The notes below the pieces were generated by a model that worked only from the letters and a program-made list of their open reading frames with translations, made no database searches and was not told the DNA's origin. DNA of 64,000 nt. Source: Aphrocallistes beatrix (lineage: Eukaryota; Porifera; Hexactinellida; Sceptrulophora; Aphrocallistidae). Each line of letters begins with the position of its first letter. The first letter of the stretch is position 1. A program made the position numbers and the translations under genes. Shown piece by piece: positions 11,741 to 21,363 of this stretch. Location: assembly GCA_963281255.1 (NCBI GenBank), contig OY725498.1, forward strand, positions 310,001-374,000. The letters are read 5' to 3'.

Positions 11741-11748
11741 TATATAAG
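11741..11748 (+). promoter_or_regulatory. TATA box of calmodulin-like gene 3
   Basis: TATATAAG lies about 90 bp before a 5' splice site (GTAAGT at 11832). The 5'UTR intron 11832-12037 ends in TTTATAG directly against the ATG. Confidence 0.65.
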
Positions 11749-12037
11749 TGGCGTAGCAAACCAATAGTCATAAATTCAACTCGTTTACCCATTCTAATCC
11801 TATTTTTTCAGAATTTTTTCAGAAGTCAAAAGTAAGTGGAAAAAACTAAATTTTGAGATGTAAAAGCGATTTATGGTAAAGATGTGAATTTATATGGTTG
11901 CGAATAATGTTCCTATAATCTTTTCAACCAATAATTTTGCAGATTATAACCATCGTATATCTGATATAAGTATTCGTACGTAAATCTATTTTTAGAATCT
12001 TAGAACGAAGTGGGATTTAAAACATTCTTGTTTATAG

Positions 12038-12508
12038 ATGGCGAAAGCTGATCATTACGCTATCGGGAAGAAACACAAGATAACTGAAGAAAAAACCGAA
12101 GAATTGAAGGAAGCTTTTGAAGTATTCGACAAGGACGGAGACGGCGAAATAACTGTCGCAGAGCTACATCAGATTTTGAATAATTTAGGCCAAAAAACTT
12201 CCTTGGCTGACGTGAAAAAAATGATTGCCGAAGTGGACAAGGACAATAACGAGAAAATCGACTTTGAAGAATTCGTGATCATGATGCTGAAGAAACAGGA
12301 GGGAAAGGACGAATTGTTCGAGGCATTTAAAGCATTTGACAAGAACGGCGATGGACAGATTAGCCACGCGGAATTGAAAGAGGTCATGAAATCGATGGGA
12401 CAAGACATGTCTGATGCTGAGATAGACCAGATGATCATAGCGGCCGACACAGACAAAGATGGCGAAATTAGTTTTGTAGAATTTAAGAAAATGATGGGCA
12501 GCTCTTAG
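12038..12508 (+). CDS. calmodulin-like calcium sensor with four EF-hands
   Basis: A 156-residue protein with the full calmodulin layout: two EF-hand pairs joined by a charged linker (MLKKQEGKDELFEAFKAF). Loops 1, 3 and 4 (DKDGDGEITVAE, DKNGDGQISHAE, DTDKDGEISFVE) are canonical. Loop 2 (DKDNNEKIDFEE) has Glu where Gly is usual at position 6 but keeps the ligands. A 14-residue basic extension (MAKADHYAIGKKHK) precedes the usual start of calmodulin, so this is a calmodulin-like paralogue or a centrin/caltractin relative, not calmodulin itself. The start is fixed by a 3' splice site that touches the ATG. The TATA box and 5'UTR intron match the arrangement of the gene at 5438, which suggests old tandem duplication. 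Confidence 0.93.
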   Translation: MAKADHYAIGKKHKITEEKTEELKEAFEVFDKDGDGEITVAELHQILNNLGQKTSLADVKKMIAEVDKDNNEKIDFEEFVIMMLKKQEGKDELFEAFKAFDKNGDGQISHAELKEVMKSMGQDMSDAEIDQMIIAADTDKDGEISFVEFKKMMGSS

Positions 12509-12864
12509 TTAGAGACTTTATGTTCTGTTCATTCATTTAGTTTACTGTGTGTTTAGCTATTTAGTGAGTGAGTATATACCTGAATAAGTTGCAAGGATTT
12601 AAATTAGTACTGTTATATTTATGTGCCCTATAAACTAACACCTTTTGATACTATTTTTAGAATTTAGGGATAAGTTGAACTGGAACTTAAGAGTATGGCA
12701 AAAATATGGAAATAATTGACATATTAATCGTGTATACCCATATATGGACATGCAAACCATAAATATCATAAATCACCTTAGTTACTTTGTAGCGAAAAGG
12801 AATGTAAGACACTTCTAATGGTAGAAATAGGTAATGGTGGTAGATTGTCTCTACAGTTGAAATA

Positions 12865-13035
12865 CAGTCGATTCCGCTTAATAGGGTCACATCGGTCAGA
12901 GGACGTTTTGTCCCTATTAAGCGGAGAACCCTATTAACCGAAAATATTTCATATTAGCTTCTATGTGTGAGAGCTATTCCGGTCCTGCCAAAAGTGTCCC
13001 GATTAAACAGTGACCTTATTAAACGGAGTCGACTG
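12865..13035. mobile_element. pogo-like MITE, subfamily A
   Basis: CAGTCGATTCCGCTTAATAG at the left and AAACGGAGTCGACTG at the right, flanked by TA. Confidence 0.85.
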
Positions 13036-13305
13036 TAATTACAAATTGAAACAAGAAATACCACGTCAGTTATCTGAACAACCAAAGTAATAAAAATTTG
13101 GAAATGATCCTACTTGATCCAAGAGAATTGAAAGCATTAAAACACCAAATTTCTAACCACTCCCGATAAGACATCATAATATGCTATAAAAGAACCCAAT
13201 AAGTTAATAAAGAATTCCATAGAAACACGTTTCATTCCTGTTCGTTTCTTCACTTGTGTTACTCAACCAAATTAAATAAATTTCGACATAAATGATACTT
13301 ACTAG

Positions 13306-13370
13306 AGTAGAAAGTCGCTTATCTGAACTCTCTTTGGTCCCACCACGTTCAGATAACTGACATTCTACTG
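13306..13370. mobile_element. very short pogo-like MITE
   Basis: AGTAGAAAGTCGCTTATCTG and CAGATAACTGACATTCTACT are inverted ends about 65 bp apart. Confidence 0.5.
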
Positions 13371-14072
13371 AATTACAGATGTTTCGTCGCCGGATGCTTC
13401 TTTGAATGAAATTATTAAATCCCCACTTTCATTCTCCCATTCATTCTACCAAATAATAAATGACAACCACCCACCCCCTCACGAAATAAAAAACCACTCT
13501 CGCGTGCCATTTTATATTATTTCAAACTCAAAATGCCCACTTTCTCTTTGCTCTGATACAAAATACTCTCCAAAATGCTCACTCTCATTCTCCTATCAAT
13601 TCTATTCAGCTTTAGAACAAATTCATTTCCCAACAGTTTGTAATTCCATTCTAAAATATCAGCGACGAAACTTCCGTTTACCCATTCTACTGTAGTTCCA
13701 ATTCAGTGGCCTGAAATTCACAATTCACAATTAACCTGTCTTCTCCCGTGGTTAAACTGAATCCAGGAATTCGAGTCTTTATCTCGTTATCTCTTTATGT
13801 AATCTTATTCAATCTCGTGATACATACTACTCGAATTTAGTTTAAAACCCAAAAATTAGACGAAGAATACTGCCAACTCATTTCCCGCTGTCATTTTGGG
13901 CGGGGAAGGAGAATAAACGCGGGGGGTCTTCACTATAAATAGAATTGACCTGTGATCCATTCGGATTTTAACCAATAATCTTGTAGCATTTAGTATCTAG
14001 GTTCTAAGATTCAGGAAAATATTCTAAAGGAATTGGCGAGTTAATTACTGATATAAAATAGTTCACACTTAC
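13371..14072. other. intergenic or intronic sequence downstream of the MED17 exons
   Basis: It holds one copy of a dispersed ~100 bp repeat (about 13866-13960, reverse orientation, CCCCGCCCAAAATGA type). I looked for further MED17 exons on the minus strand and found none. Confidence 0.4.
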
Positions 14073-15949
14073 CATTAGCAGATCTGACAGGATTGAAATC
14101 TCGAAATAGGCCTTCCTCAAACTATCTCTTGGCGCCTCAAATGCAGTTTTAGCTTCGTTTATCTCCACCACTAAGTTCTTAGTCTTATCGCTCTCCTCCT
14201 CAGCCAATAGGCCTTCGTAGCTGCCTGTGTCCAGATCCCGACTGAAATCCAGACGCTGCACATTCCTGGAGAGCTGATCTGATAATGAGAGCTTCTCTTC
14301 GTAGCTAAAAATAGAAATAGCTCAAGTAATATCACATATCTGGCGCTTAAAACTGTACTAAAATAGTTTTTAATAGTATTATATTGTAAAAAATTAAAAT
14401 TAATCTGAACGCCAACGCGAATGTGAATATATCCATGGTGAATAGGAATGTCAATATACATTATTTGAATATGGATTTATGAACCATTTCACTATTATTT
14501 GGGATAAGGGGCTCTTTACCTGTCGTCTAACAAATCCCATACTTGCCAACTGTCCCGTTTTTGGAGGGACGTCCCGATTTATCTCTCATTATGGGATGAT
14601 TTCCTGGAGTGTCCCGCTTTTACATGAAATTTCTCCAATATATCCCGCTTTTTTTGGAGTCCATATATAATACTTTTCTATTGCGTCCCGCCATGTCCCA
14701 CGGAATTCAACGCTGCGTCCCGCTTTTATCATGGCTCAAGTTGGCATTTATGAAATCGTGTGATGGCATATGGGAGATAGTGAGATATATAGAATAGTGT
14801 CACGAACAGTGTTTTTAAATACAGTCGACTCCGCTTAATAGGGTCACATCGGTCAGAGGACATTTCGTCCCGATTAAGCGGAGAGCCCTATTAACCGAAA
14901 ATATTTTGTATTAGCTTCTATGTGTGAGAGCTATTCCGGTCCTGCCAAAAGTGGCCCGATTAACCGGAGTCGACTGTAGTGATAATCGTTGTTTCATATA
15001 ACAGTGAATATCGTGAGGTACACAGATTTCTGATAGTTGAGTGGCCTGGATTATAATTGCTCAATATCCATGTCGAAATTGAAAAGGTGTGAAAATAAAT
15101 GTTAAAATACTCGATATGTTACACAAAGTTAAGTAAGGACGTCTTTCCAGATACCAGCTATGTCTTCCAGGCTTCTCAACTCTCACAATATACAGTCCCG
15201 GCAAAAAGTCTTTTAGTATTTTCCAATTTTTTTAAATTTACCCGGTAATAAACATATAATATATTTTAGTTAAATATTTCATACTTTTCGTGTTATAGAA
15301 AGAGTAGACTCTAGATTTCCATTGCAGTAAATTGATAAAAAATATTCTGCAATTTTAAAATTTTTTGTTTTTGATAAAACTAGAATATACATATTTTACA
15401 TACAAAATATTCCAGACTTTTTGCCGGGGTCTGTAGAACCACTGTCGTCACACTATTTTCCATATCTCATGATTTGTCACTTGCCATCACACGATTTAGT
15501 TAATTAGCTTGATAAGTCAGGTCTTCTATTTATAGTACTTTCTAAAGGCAGTGGGAGGATGTATCTGGTATTTGCGTAGGCGCCAATTCTCCATTATTTA
15601 TAACCCACGCCCTTTCAAAATGCTAGATCATGATTGGTTGGAATAATTATAACTACAACATTCCAAAATATTATTCCCATTATGTTAATATCCCACAACT
15701 GGGCATGCCTAATTTAAGGGACGGACAGAAAAGATGCCTAATTTACGGGACGGGATGCCGTACCGTAAATTAGGCATCTAGACTTTCCGGGACTGTCCCG
15801 TCCCGTAAATTAGGTATACGCCCCACAACTTCTTATAATGTTTCACTCAATTACATTTCTTGTCCTTCCATGGTAAATTCCTGAATCATCTTCCTCTGTA
15901 GTGGCTCTATATGAATGTGGTTACTGCGGGAACTTTGGTTCCGAGACAT
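14073..15949 (-). CDS. MED17: MED17, N-terminal two exons only (fragment)
   Basis: Mediator subunit 17 belongs to the head module that contacts RNA polymerase II. Exon 1 runs 15949-15855, from an ATG whose product begins MSRNQSSRSNHIHIEPLQRK, and ends at AT|GTAATT. Exon 2 runs 14304-14073, after TATTTTTAG, and ends at ATG|GTAAGT. The joined frame reads on without a stop for 109 codons. The resemblance to animal MED17 is in order: the early HIHIEP segment, then the YEEKLSLSDQLSRNVQRLDF segment (family pattern LxxxLARLAQRIDFS), an acidic stretch, then RDSLRKAYFEISILSDLLM (family pattern [20 protein letters not shown]). The family is about 650 residues long and no later exon is found down to the EF-hand gene at 12.5 kb. 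This is therefore either a 5' fragment, a gene with a very long following intron, or one with exons too small to see. The intron carries four MITEs. Confidence 0.65.
14541..14749. mobile_element. MITE, CATACTTGCCAACTGTCCCG family, copy 1
   Basis: The left end CTTGCCAACTGTCCCGTTTT pairs loosely with the right end CATGGCTCAAGTTGGCA. Other copies are at 20795-20986, 22740-22935 and (reversed) 30408-30592. GTCCCG/GTCCCGC motifs recur inside. Confidence 0.7.
14822..14975. mobile_element. pogo-like MITE, subfamily A
   Basis: CAGTCGACTCCGCTTAATAG to TTAACCGGAGTCGACTG with TA on both sides; inside the MED17 intron. Confidence 0.85.
15193..15433. mobile_element. Tc1/mariner-type MITE
   Basis: The inverted ends CAGTCCCGGCAAAAAGTC and GACTTTTTGCCGGGGTCTG are flanked by TA. 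It is 241 bp, very AT-rich inside and non-coding. Confidence 0.85.
15701..15821. mobile_element. palindromic MITE with 9-bp target duplication
   Basis: The interior is a near-perfect hairpin around GATGCCTAATTTACGGGACG and its complement. The flanks are the direct repeat CCCACAACT (15692-15700 and 15822-15830). It lies in the MED17 intron. Confidence 0.75.
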
Positions 15950-16153
15950 CTTGCTTGTAAACAAACATAAACAAAGTAAACAACAACATGGGATTAGAAG
16001 AGGTCAGATTAAAGGTGTGAATAATTGATACAAGTTGTGTATATTAGAATGAGAGCCCAATACTGTTTACACAAACAAAACAAAAATGATAATCCTACAA
16101 TCCAATCTAATTATAGTATCATTAAATGTCAGATTCTATTATTAGAGCGGTAA

Positions 16154-19100
16154 CTAGGAAGTTTGACAGGAATGTCCGTGAGGTCTATCATTGTCCTCGT
16201 CGTAGTGCTCCTCATCAGGATCATAGGCAGAACTCCCAGCTTCTGAGTCCATCATGTTCACGTACTCAGCTGATTGGGGGATTTTGATTGGGTAGGGAGT
16301 TGACCTAGCAAAATAATTTCTCGTTTGAAATTCTAAGAACTCCTCGAAATTAGATATGTTCATTATTTGTTTGCTTTTTTGTTTGTTTGTTTGTTTGTTT
16401 ATTTGTTTGTTGTATGCCTGTTCGTTCTTTGTTTCTTTGTTTATTTGTTCATTTGTTTACTAAACAGAGTCCAACACCTCACCTCTTAGGAAGAAACTCC
16501 TCAATCATCTTGTTTGTTTGTTTGTTTGTTTATTAGTTTATTTGTTTGTTTGTTTGTTCGTTCTTTTGTTTACTAAACAGAGTCCAACACCTCACCTCTT
16601 AGGAAGAAACTCCTCAATCATCTTAAGTGACTCATCACTAGCGAACTTATCATCTGGAAAAACGACACTAAACTTGAAATACAGATTTCCCCGCCCAGGA
16701 CTTCTGCCACGTGGCAGGCCTTCACCACTCAGCCCTCGAACACAATCTTGAGACAGAACCCGTCCAGGCGGGCTTCTGACCATCAGTTTCCTACCGTCTA
16801 GGTGTGTGAATATGAAGTTGAACCCTGTGAGCGCCTCTGTAAGTGTGATTTTCTGCTCCACTAAGAGGTCGCTTCCCTCTCTCTTGATGGTCGGATGTGG
16901 TTTCTGCTGTAGAACCACTATCACATCGCCAGAGTCCATGTCTGGGTGTTGATCTGCCTCCCCAGCGAATTGTAACTTCTGCCCATGCTTCATCCCTGGT
17001 TCTATTTCCACCTATACAGTTAGGCCGTTAGATCTGTTGCGTAGATTCGTGAGTTCTTATACTACATAACCATGGATGGTTTTGTGGCGTAGAATTCTGA
17101 GATTATCCACAATTTGGTGGTGATAGCTATCAAGTTGGGATGAAACCGATTGAACGATAAGGCGATTTGAGTAAATGAAGCAAAATCTCAGAATTCTACG
17201 CTACAAAACCATCCATGGTTATGTAGTATAAGAACTCACGGATCTACGCAACAGACCAGCGGTTTTCAACCTTTTTAGATTGTGGACCCCCTATATCAAT
17301 TTTCCTATATTCTGTGGACCCCTTCATTAACCGTAATACAATTTCGAATCCTGTGGACCCCTGATATCTTCTGTGGATCACTAAGGGGTCCATGGACCCC
17401 AGGTTGGGAACCAATGCGTTAGACAGCTCTACTTTATCCGATATAATGTGTGAAATGGTTTCTAGCGACACTTATAATAGCAGAAACTTTTTCTGGCGTT
17501 TTGGCTCAGATCAGTGCGAAAATGTGGCTTTCAGTTTCATACTATCCACTGTTAATACGAATTTAACATGAATTGGAACTAATTAGTTCCAATTCAAAGT
17601 AAGATTAGTTTAAATAACATTTATTTCAACATACCTAAGTGTATTTTCGGTAACCAACTCATAGTTTCACTTCCGTGATTAAGTAAGTATAATGAAACTA
17701 TTACTTAGTATAATGTGATTATGAAAAAATCTTTCAAATCTGCGGTTTCAATTTCATGAAAAAAAAGTTAGTTCCAGTTTCAATTGAATAAAAAGGAAAT
17801 GCTTTCAACAAAAAAATAGTTTCATAACATATTCTATGTATTATATGACCTAATATGGTCATATGGGATTATTTTAAACTACAGAGGTTAGAATGCGATT
17901 CGTTGATTGGCTGTTTCAAGTCCCCGTCATGTATAATAGTAATTTCGTTTCTTTATTGTTTCGTGCAAAGATTGCTATTATGGCGAATAAGATTAGAGGT
18001 AGAAAGTGGATAAATTAACCTGCCACTCAAACCACAGAAAACCACTTTGATTCAACTGCGGGGGGTCCCAAAATATTCAAAAATTGAGCGGGACACCCTT
18101 CAAAAGGTTTCTGTTAATATTAATAATTTGAGTTAATTCGAAGTTGATTAATGGTGCTTTGGACAAAAGTATTTGTACTGAGTTAAACTGGGAAACATTT
18201 CTAATCTTCAAGTGCAGATCTACAGAATGGCGGAAAGATGGTCGCGGGGAAATTTCGTCGCGGAAAATGGTCGCGGAAATTTCGTCGCTAGGAAAAATAG
18301 TCGCGAGGAAAATTGGTCGCGGGGAAAATTGGTCGCTAGTAAATAAAATTCACTTTCAATTTGAATCGGTTTCAAACTGAAAATGCTCACTTTCACACTG
18401 TTCTCCTAACGTTTCCGACATAAAATGCCTACTTTCACACTGTTCTCCTAACGTTTCCGACATAAAATGCTCACTTTCACACTGTTCTCCTAACGTTTCA
18501 GACATAAAATGTCTACTTTCGCGCTCATTAAAATTTCAAACATATCTGATATTTCCTCGTGACGAATTTTCCCCGCGACGAATTTTCCTCGCGACCAAAT
18601 TTCCGCGACCAAATTTCCGCGACCAAATTTCCCCGCGACCATCTTTCCGTCAACGATATCTACACCATATAAGGGGTGTATGGGCCTAATTTGGTAAATG
18701 TGTCAAGTATAATTCCTAGGAACGAGCAAACGGTAGAAAAGCAAACCTTTGTCAACCTAAGTTTTTGAATATGAAACGACACTGCTATTTTAACTCCTTG
18801 TAGCTGAAAGCTAGTTAAACAGATGAACAATTAAAAGTGGTGGTTTGTTGAAAAGATGTGTCGCCTACCATGCCACTATGCCACCATAAGCGCCAAGTGT
18901 GGGTACCTGTGGGGGCCGTGGTGCCGGGCAGTGGAGGAAGCAGTGGTATGGCAGGACTCCACACAAACGTATAGGTTACAACTAAACCCCAAAATTATGT
19001 TAATTGAGTCTAAATATATATCCCAATTACATTTTTATTCCACTATAGTCTGAGATTTTCTTTTCCCTAGGAAACAACAATAGCTGTATATCGATATTTG

Positions 19101-20443
19101 AGCATCTAAGATTTAAAAAAACATCTTACCGTCGCTCGCTCTTGGCCCCCCCCCAGGTGTTATTCTATTTTCCAAAACTTGGCGCCGATGCATGCCACTA
19201 TGCCACTATAGTTGTCAAATGTGTCACAAACCTCTAACTCAGCTGATTTCTTCAACACCTTATGTCCCTGGCAGGTTTTACACTTGTCCTTCTCATTAAT
19301 CTGTTCTCCCTGCCCGTGACAGCTGGGACAAGCCCCCTGTGTCTGCATAATCATGCCGGGACCTTGTTGCACCACTTTCATCACCATTCCTTGCCCGCGA
19401 CACTCTCGACACTTCTGCACAGCTCCTGGTTTCCCGCCTTGTCCTTTACATTTGTGACAGATCACGTCTCTGTCAAATTTCGCCACTGTATTGTCTCCAG
19501 TGTACAGCTGTTCCAGTGTAACCTAGAAACAGGAAGCAAGGAATGGAATTTGGATAGGGAGACCAGATGGTACGTTTTCCCCTTGAATAGTCCAGTTTTA
19601 GGAGAGATTTGGAGAAAATCCTTGGATTTAGAAGCGAATTCCATGGATTAAACAGAATCAATAAATTCTAACTACAGTCGACTCCGCTTAATCGGGCCAC
19701 TTTTGGCAGGACCGGAATAGCTCTCACTAGTGATCGACCGGGATAAGATTTTCTGCCGGGACGGGATTTTGCCGGGATTGTCAATTTTTTTGCCGGGATT
19801 CCCGGCTAGCCGGGATTAGTACATATTGTCAATTGTCAATAAAATGTTTTGGTTTAACACGTAACTATTGATTCAACAAGTAGTGAACGATTGATGTAAT
19901 GAATTGACCGTATTTCTGAAGTTAAATGTAGCCTTAGGTAGGGTTTCGTCCTAAAAGAATGGTCGGAATTCGGAATAGCGGGGTGTCAAAAATTCATTGA
20001 TATAAATAGAATTGTGTTAAGTGACAGGAAATAAGGAATGGAATTTGGAAAGGTTGGGTTTAGTCGTCCAATATAAAGTTATAGAAATGAGAGAAGAAAT
20101 TGATTGATAAACTCTACAAAGTATGGAGAATATGGCTCAATCTAGATTTTGATTGAAATTTGTGCCAATATATTTTTGATCAGCTGATTTGCCATTCTAA
20201 CACAACTCAGAAACTGACCAATTATCAAGAAGTATTCAAAATATTCACAACTCAACGGATGAAAGTGAACCACTACGACACAACTCACCTCTTGTGGCAC
20301 CATGAAAGTCTTCCCTTTCCTGCGTCTCTGTGCTCTGCCACCTCCTCCCAAACTCTCAAAGATGGAATGGAGTCCTCCTCCTCCTCCTCCTCCTCCTCTC
20401 CCTCCCATCATTTCGAACAGATCTTCATGAGAAAACATCCCAA
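16154..20443 (-). CDS. DNAJA: DNAJA-type (type I Hsp40) co-chaperone; J-domain exon not found
   Basis: Four exons join in frame: 20443-20289 (Gly-rich region, FSHEDLFEMMGGRGG and QRRRKGKTF), 19522-19232 (VTLEQLYTGD then four CxxC zinc motifs: CHKCKGQG, CRECRGQG, CPSCHGQG, CKTCQGHK), 17011-16596 (C-terminal substrate domain, EIEPGMKHGQKLQFAGEAD to MIEEFLPKR) and 16304-16154 (acidic tail ending HGHSCQTS). The last four residues form a CaaX farnesylation box identical to that of vertebrate DNAJA1. The family binds Hsp70 through an N-terminal J-domain with HPD. I found no HPD-encoding exon between the first exon and TBC1D20. The first exon could start the protein at its own ATG (20438, 335 residues in all), or it could splice to an exon I missed (it starts in phase 1). 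A heat-shock-type promoter lies at 21088-21175. Confidence 0.88.
16399..16624. repeat. 113-bp tandem duplication covering the exon 3 donor of the DNAJA gene
   Basis: A 60-bp block (TTTACTAAACAGAGTCCAAC ... CAATCATCTT) occurs at 16452-16511 and 16565-16624, separated by (TTTG)n. The second copy contains the real exon end and 5' splice site (minus strand, GAG|GTGAG). The first repeats it inside the intron. Confidence 0.85.
17033..17416. mobile_element. foldback element plus adjoining hAT-like piece, flanked by one direct repeat
   Basis: 17033-17104 and 17184-17255 are 72-bp inverted arms with few mismatches (TCTGTTGCGTAGATTCGTGA at the outer end). Immediately after comes CAGCGGTTTTCAACC ... 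GGTTGGGAACCAATG, a hAT-like terminal pair with repeated TGTGGACCCC. CGTTAGA occurs just outside both ends (17026-17032 and 17417-17423). It lies in the DNAJA intron. Confidence 0.65.
18225..18657. mobile_element. MITE, GAATGGCGGA...CCGTCAACGAT family, copy 2
   Basis: GAATGGCGGAAAGATGGTCG at the left pairs with CGACCATCTTTCCGTCAACG at the right. ATCTACA flanks both sides (18218-18224 and 18658-18664). The interior repeats GGTCGCGG and ATTTCGTCGC. A ~43-bp tandem unit (AAATGCTCACTTTCACACTG ...) is repeated about three times at 18377-18520. Confidence 0.75.
19675..19990. mobile_element. truncated pogo-like MITE followed by a GCCGGGATT repeat element
   Basis: CAGTCGACTCCGCTTAATCG starts a subfamily A copy that stops at about 19728 and passes into GTGATCGACCGGGATAAG with GCCGGGATT repeats, perhaps a hAT-like insertion. 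The far end is not defined. Confidence 0.45.
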
Positions 20444-20496
20444 CTCAAAGCTAAATAGTTCTACCACAGTGATACATGTAAAGGAATATACATATA

Positions 20497-20648
20497 CTAC
20501 CATATAAGGAATATACGTACGTATATGGATATACTACCAAATAAGGAATATATTACCATATAAGGAATATACTACCATATAAGGAATATATTACCATATA
20601 AGGAATATACAACCATATAAGGAATATACTACCACATAAGGATCCTAT
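20497..20648. repeat. tandem repeat, ~19-bp unit
   Basis: About seven units of ACCATATAAGGAATATACT with small variations, just upstream (minus strand) of the first recognised DNAJA exon. Confidence 0.9.
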
Positions 20649-20684
20649 GTTCCTAGCCATTAACCCTTGAAAGCATTTGGGATT

Positions 20685-20785
20685 TTTCTATTTATAGTAG
20701 TAACCCCAAACTTATATGGCTTCCCCATTGAAAATGGCTTAAACCGGAAATGACGCAACACATTCCTGTGACAAGCGTGGGTTAA
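20685..20785. repeat. dispersed ~100-bp repeat, CTATTTATAG/AAACCGGAAATG family
   Basis: The pattern TTTCTATTTATAG, then ACCCC, TTATATGGCTTCCCC, AAAATGGCTTAAACCGGAAA and ACATTCCTG recurs at about 13866-13960 (reverse), 25915-26022, 33968-34045, 36190-36250, 41878-41985 and 44980-45085. The class is unknown and no target duplication is seen. Confidence 0.7.
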
Positions 20786-20794
20786 TACAGACAG

Positions 20795-20986
20795 TGTCCT
20801 GTTTTTGGCGGGATGTCCCGATTTTTTCACTCTTCTATTGAGCTAATTTTCAAGTGTCCCGTTTCACATGAAATTTCTCCCTTACTTTTTGGGATTCAAA
20901 GTATAAAACTTTTCCATTGCGTTCCGCCATATCCCGCGCAATTCAAATAATAGGCGTCCAACTCTTATCATGGCTCAAGTTGGCAT
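20795..20986. mobile_element. MITE, CATACTTGCCAACTGTCCCG family, copy 2
   Basis: Shares GTGTCCTGTTTTTGGCGGGA, ACATGAAATTTCTCC and ATCATGGCTCAAGTTGGCAT with the other copies. Confidence 0.65.
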
Positions 20987-21087
20987 GTGTTAAATCGGTC
21001 TAAATAAATAAAACGAGTCTTCAATGTATTAAAAAATTGAATATATTAGAATTTATCAAAAACATATTTTCTCATTGGCGGGGTGAC

Positions 21088-21175
21088 TTATATAGCGAAC
21101 CGCTGTAAATTCTGTGGACAATCTCGTCCAATAGAATCGCTCAGTTAGACTAGAATCTGCTGGAACATTCTAGAA
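21088..21175 (-). promoter_or_regulatory. heat-shock-type promoter (HSE plus TATA), minus strand
   Basis: GAACATTCTAGAA at 21163-21175 is a perfect three-unit heat shock element (GAA-nn-TTC-nn-GAA). A CCAAT is at about 21128. On the minus strand CTATATAA (21088-21095) follows about 70 bp downstream. The order fits a minus-strand gene starting near 21060, that is, the DNAJA gene. Heat-shock control of Hsp40 genes is well known. Confidence 0.6.
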
Positions 21176-21363
21176 GCCATGTGCAGTCTAAAAATAGACC
21201 TGATTGCCTAAATATATAACTCCATTGGTTGGAGTAGCCAGAATTATTAGAAAGCAATTTTCAAACTGTTTCGAAGATATTTTGATTGCAAAAGGAAGAA
21301 TTTAATACATTCATATATCTATATATAGTAACAATCATCAACAATTTGCTATGAATAAACAAA

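Noticed and set aside
16930-16960. HPD tripeptide in the DNAJA gene, considered as a J-domain
   Set aside because: It lies in GEADQHPDMDSGD of the C-terminal domain, where other DNAJA proteins have GEGDQEPGLEPGD; a chance HPD.
20497-20648. Regular ~19-bp repeats, considered as a CRISPR-like array
   Set aside because: No unique spacers, eukaryotic context; it is a simple tandem repeat.
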